Positions 7,769-10,210 of a stretch of 10,210 bases of DNA are shown here, piece by piece (position 1 is the stretch's first letter; each line of letters opens with the position of its first letter). The notes below the pieces were generated by a model. The model searched no databases and was not told where the DNA came from. It saw only the letters and a list, made by a program, of their open reading frames with translations. The stretch is taken from positions 1-10,210 of the forward strand of contig CALFDI010000308.1 in the NCBI GenBank assembly GCA_937952875.1. Reading direction: 5' to 3'. Source of the stretch: an uncultured Verrucomicrobiales bacterium. Lineage in GTDB: Bacteria; Verrucomicrobiota; Verrucomicrobiia; Verrucomicrobiales; Akkermansiaceae. Both the position numbers and the translations under genes were made by a program.

Positions 7769-8893
7769 ATGCGCCAGCCATCGGACGAACTTGCAGAACT
7801 CGATGAACGTGGTCTGCGGCGAAATCTGAGTCTGCGCAGTGAAGCGCTCATTGATTTTGCTTCGAACGATTATCTTGGCTTAGCCAATCATCCTCGATTA
7901 GCTCAAGCGGCTGTTTCGGCAATCGAAACATATGGCGTTGGTAGCCGATCCGCTCGTCTCATTTCCGGCACCCACGCTCCACATCGAGAACTCGAGGAAA
8001 AGCTAGCCGAAGCCAAAAATACACAGGCCTCTCTGGTCTTCAGCACGGGATACGCCACAGCCCTCGGCACACTTACAGCCCTCGCTCAAAAGGGTGACAC
8101 CTTGATTTTAGATAAGCTCTGTCATGCCTCACTCATCGATGGTGCACGCTTATCAGGGGCGACTCTTCGCGTGTATCCGCATAATCATTTGGAAAAGCTC
8201 GAGCGGTTGCTCAAGGCCCACCCTCCGACTCAAAATAGTCGCACAATCGTCGTGACGGAATCTATTTTCAGTATGGATGGAGATCGAGCCCAGCTTTTAG
8301 ACATCATTGAATTGAAAGAAAAGTATGGTGCATGGCTTCTTCTCGATGAAGCACATGCATTCGGACTCTATGGAAAGACAGGCACTGGTCTAGCGGAAGA
8401 GCTTCACGTCCGAGATAGAGTCGACCTTCATATGGGCACTCTCAGTAAAGCAGCGGGAGTCTCCGGAGGCTATCTTGCAGCGAATCGAGATACCATAGAC
8501 CTTGTCCTGAATACGGCGCGATCTTTCATTTATTCGACGGCCCCTCTCCCCGCGCAAGCTGCAGCTGCATGTTCTGCTCTCGATCTTATACGGTCTGCAG
8601 AAGGTGAAGCTTTACGGAAGAGGCTAGCGCACAATATTGAGCACTTTTCACAACTTATAGGATCGCACCAGGACAGTGCTATTCATCCCGTGATCATCGG
8701 TGACAATCATGCAGCTCTAGCAAGAGCCGAAGAATTGAAAGAGCAAGGATTCAGTGTTCCAGCGATTCGATACCCGACTGTGCCGAAACTGACAGCTCGG
8801 CTAAGAATATCCCTATCCGCTGGGCATAAGACGGATGACATTGAACTCCTTGGAAGAGCGATCGCTACCTTTCAGAAAGAATCGCCGGACTAG
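7769..8893 (+). CDS. bioF: 8-amino-7-oxononanoate synthase (biotin biosynthesis)
   Basis: This is a PLP enzyme of the alpha-oxoamine synthase group. It condenses pimeloyl-ACP/CoA with L-alanine to give 8-amino-7-oxononanoate, the first ring-forming precursor step of biotin synthesis. The 374-residue length is normal for BioF. Visible family blocks are NDYLGLANHP near the N-terminus, the RLISGTH segment, His119 (PLP ring stacking) in CHASLIDGARL, D193-E-A-H196 binding the cofactor, and the Schiff-base Lys227 in GTLSKAAGVSGGY. Related enzymes (Kbl, HemA, SPT) share the fold. The short N-terminus, the LAELDERGLRR start and the SGTHAPHRELE stretch favour BioF. No other bio gene is in the window, so the pathway is scattered or lies elsewhere. 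The gene follows the carboxypeptidase gene after 21 bp, lacks a clear Shine-Dalgarno, and ends before a hairpin shared with convergent infA. Confidence 0.93.
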   Translation: MRQPSDELAELDERGLRRNLSLRSEALIDFASNDYLGLANHPRLAQAAVSAIETYGVGSRSARLISGTHAPHRELEEKLAEAKNTQASLVFSTGYATALGTLTALAQKGDTLILDKLCHASLIDGARLSGATLRVYPHNHLEKLERLLKAHPPTQNSRTIVVTESIFSMDGDRAQLLDIIELKEKYGAWLLLDEAHAFGLYGKTGTGLAEELHVRDRVDLHMGTLSKAAGVSGGYLAANRDTIDLVLNTARSFIYSTAPLPAQAAAACSALDLIRSAEGEALRKRLAHNIEHFSQLIGSHQDSAIHPVIIGDNHAALARAEELKEQGFSVPAIRYPTVPKLTARLRISLSAGHKTDDIELLGRAIATFQKESPD

Positions 8894-8920
8894 AAAGCAC
8901 GCCTTTTAGCGGGTAACAAA

Positions 8921-8953
8921 AAAGCTTCATGCCACAAATGAGCATGAAGCTTT
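8921..8953 (-). terminator. Strong hairpin terminator between bioF and infA
   Basis: A perfect 12-bp stem, AAAGCTTCATGC (8921-8932) paired with GCATGAAGCTTT (8942-8953), encloses a 9-nt loop. Read on the minus strand it ends in a run of six T (8923-8918), a classic intrinsic terminator for infA, whose stop is 21 bp away. On the plus strand it follows bioF by 27 bp, but the tail is not a strong T run, so plus-strand activity is less certain. Confidence 0.82.
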
Positions 8954-8974
8954 AAGAAAATCTGTTTTCGAGGC

Positions 8975-9271
8975 TTACCCGAGACGGAAAACAATACGCG
9001 CCTTTGTCGTATCATAAGGTGACATTTCCATCTTCACGCGGTCACCGATCACGAGTCTGATAAAGCGCTTTCGCATCTTACCCGAAATATGAGCAAGGAC
9101 TTCATGTCCACTCGGGAGCTCCACTTTAAACATAGTGCCAGCGAGGACAGCAGAAATTGTTCCTTCCACCTCAACAGCCTTGTCAGTGTCTCCCTTACTC
9201 GTGTTACGTAAACGATTGTCACGACGGCGACCTCCACGGCCTCCTCCTCTTCTTCCTCTTGGTCCTGCGAT
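8975..9271 (-). CDS. infA: Translation initiation factor IF-1 with Arg/Gly-rich N-terminal extension; proposed non-AUG start
   Basis: The S1/OB-fold core is unmistakable: EVEGTI...LAGTMFKVEL, HISGKMRKRFIRL, GDRVKMEMSPYD and KARIVFR are IF-1 hallmarks. IF-1 binds the 30S A site and assists IF-2 and IF-3. The only standard start, GTG at 9169, falls inside conserved sequence: the codons before it read DKAVEVEGT, matching the usual EDAIEVEGT, so translation must begin further up. The frame stays open to a TAA at 9290-9292 but has no ATG, GTG or TTG above that GTG. The best candidate is ATC at 9269-9271, six nt after AGGAG; ATT at 9272-9274 is second. This gives 98 residues, against about 72 usually, with a basic extension MAGPRGRRGGGRGGRRRDNR followed by a linker. 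A sequencing error at the start codon is the main alternative. The minimal certain coding part is 8975-9169. The gene has its own promoter and terminator. Confidence 0.85.
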   Translation of the reverse strand: MAGPRGRRGGGRGGRRRDNRLRNTSKGDTDKAVEVEGTISAVLAGTMFKVELPSGHEVLAHISGKMRKRFIRLVIGDRVKMEMSPYDTTKARIVFRLG

Positions 9272-9277
9272 AATATA

Positions 9278-9282
9278 CTCCT
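9278..9282 (-). promoter_or_regulatory. Shine-Dalgarno AGGAG for infA
   Basis: On the minus strand AGGAG lies 6 nt before ATC (9269-9271) and 3 nt before ATT (9272-9274). It decides the proposed infA start, because the 6-nt spacing suits ATC. It is the only strong Shine-Dalgarno seen before a gene in this window; the other visible starts have none or only a weak AGG. Confidence 0.65.
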
Positions 9283-9334
9283 GGTAAATTTATGGTTAGA
9301 GAATCTTTCGATGAAGATGCAATCAACCAGAGGT

Positions 9335-9363
9335 ATAATAGGTGATAGAGAGCGGTGGTGCAA
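9335..9363 (-). promoter_or_regulatory. Sigma70-like promoter of infA
   Basis: On the minus strand, TTGCAC (9363-9358) and TATTAT (9340-9335) are separated by exactly 17 bp. This is close to the TTGACA/TATAAT consensus. It lies just after the stop of the FAD dehydrogenase gene and would give infA a leader of roughly 55-60 nt up to the proposed start, so infA need not depend on transcription from the upstream gene. Confidence 0.65.
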
Positions 9364-9378
9364 CGTCTAATTTCACGA

Positions 9379-10210
9379 TCATTTCGAACGCGATGCTTTT
9401 GCAACAGCCTCGGCACACTTCATACCGTCTAGAGCTGCGGATACGATACCGCCAGCATACCCAGCCCCTTCCCCACAGGGGTAAAGACCAGGGCATTCTG
9501 GGTGAAGTAGCGTTTCATCATTACGCGGAATTCTCACCGGAGAACTTGTGCGAGTTTCAAACCCGATCAGTAAAGCATTTTCCATCAGATAACCCTTCAT
9601 CTTCCGGCCAAATTGCTGCAGCCCTTTTTGCATACGGCTCACGACGAACTCAGGGAGAATCTGGTCGAGACGTGCGGATGTAAGACCTGGGAAATAACTG
9701 GTCTCAGGCAGACTATTACTGAGGCGGCCTGCGATGAAATCCACCACTCTCTGAGCCGGCGCGACTTGACCTCCCCCACCCGCTTTTTTGGCTTCTTGTT
9801 CGAGCCATTTCTGAAAAGCGATACCCGCAAGAACTCCGTGTTCCTCGTAGAAGCCCTCAACATCTTCAGGCTCTACTGTGACAACCATACCACTGTTTGC
9901 GTATTTCGAATCACGCCGAGCAAGAGACATACCATTCACGACGACTTCGTCATTTTCAGTCGCAGCGGGCACGATAAATCCACCCGGACACATACAGAAT
10001 GAATGCACGCCACGACCACCTATCTTAGTGGCTAAGCGATATCTCGCAGCTGGCAGTAAACGATCACGCTCGACTCCAAGCGGCGTGTGATACTGCACGC
10101 TATCAATGAACGCCTGCGGGTGCTCTATGCGCACGCCAACAGCAAAAGGCTTTTGTTCTAACAGAACATTCTCCCTATGCAGCATATGATAAATATCGCG
10201 TGCTGAGTGC
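9379..10210 (-). CDS. COG2509-type FAD-dependent dehydrogenase, C-terminal part (5' end outside window)
   Basis: The frame is open to the right edge; the ATG at 10185 is internal, because the codons before it read HSARDIYH, a conserved stretch of this family that continues into MLHRENVLLEQKPFAVGVRIEHPQ. 277 residues are visible. Family features include FCMCPGGFIVPAATENDEVVVNGMS, YANSGMVVTV, and near the C-terminus the FAD-contacting CGEGAGYAGGI (ending about 30 residues before the stop). The missing N-terminal part should contain the GxGxxG dinucleotide-binding Rossmann motif. Proteins of this group are annotated as uncharacterised FAD/NAD(P)-dependent oxidoreductases; the substrate is not known to me. 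It ends about 110 bp before the proposed infA start on the same strand. A promoter lies between the two, so any co-transcription is optional. Confidence 0.9.
   Translation of the reverse strand, partial: HSARDIYHMLHRENVLLEQKPFAVGVRIEHPQAFIDSVQYHTPLGVERDRLLPAARYRLATKIGGRGVHSFCMCPGGFIVPAATENDEVVVNGMSLARRDSKYANSGMVVTVEPEDVEGFYEEHGVLAGIAFQKWLEQEAKKAGGGGQVAPAQRVVDFIAGRLSNSLPETSYFPGLTSARLDQILPEFVVSRMQKGLQQFGRKMKGYLMENALLIGFETRTSSPVRIPRNDETLLHPECPGLYPCGEGAGYAGGIVSAALDGMKCAEAVAKASRSK

Noticed and set aside
9049..9363. Minus-strand open frame encoding a Glu-rich run
   Set aside because: It is a frame shadow of infA; the poly-Glu stretch is the GGA/AGA tract of the Arg/Gly extension read one frame over, and the rest matches no family I know.
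9613..10002. Plus-strand open frame opposite the FAD dehydrogenase
   Set aside because: It lies entirely antisense to a well-supported conserved gene, and its translation shows no recognisable family features.
10183..10185. ATG as the start of the FAD dehydrogenase
   Set aside because: In-frame conserved family residues (HSARDIYH) continue upstream to the window edge, so this Met is internal.

Overview
This window looks like ordinary chromosomal DNA of a Gram-negative bacterium. It holds eight genes, two of them cut by the window edges. My best guess at the source is the Verrucomicrobiota (PVC group), but only with moderate-to-low confidence. The basis is the style of the GpmI and IF-1 proteins, moderate base composition, and the lack of Shine-Dalgarno sequences before most genes. 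I see no insertion sequences, CRISPR arrays, tRNAs, rRNAs or phage genes.

Layout, left to right. (1) At 1-2811 (+) lies the C-terminal part of a very large SMC/YhaN-like coiled-coil ATPase; its N-terminal Walker A half is outside the window. (2) At 2856-4688 (+) is a membrane-anchored hybrid-free sensor histidine kinase with two PAS domains. It is followed at 4747-5139 (+) by a stand-alone CheY-like receiver, which has its own sigma70-like promoter and may be translated from a leaderless mRNA. (3) A 10-bp hairpin terminator separates the receiver from the convergent gpmI (5208-6743, -), the cofactor-independent phosphoglycerate mutase of glycolysis. (4) A 119-bp divergent spacer with a 12-bp palindrome leads to a plus-strand pair: an exported D-Ala-D-Ala carboxypeptidase (6863-7747) and, 21 bp later, bioF for biotin synthesis (7769-8893). 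(5) A 12-bp hairpin terminator separates bioF from convergent infA (translation initiation factor IF-1, -), which has its own promoter. Upstream of infA on the same strand is the C-terminal part of a COG2509-type FAD-dependent dehydrogenase that runs off the right edge.

The genes serve separate functions (DNA maintenance or repair, signalling, glycolysis, wall remodelling, cofactor synthesis, translation). The only clear functional pair is the kinase and the receiver.

The most interesting observation is at infA. IF-1 homology continues upstream past the only GTG, and the frame stays open through an Arg/Gly-rich extension to a stop at 9290-9292, yet it contains no ATG, GTG or TTG where a start is needed. 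The one strong Shine-Dalgarno sequence noticed in the window (AGGAG) lies 6 nt before an ATC codon. This suggests a non-canonical AUC (or AUU) start for an initiation-factor gene, reminiscent of the AUU start of infC.
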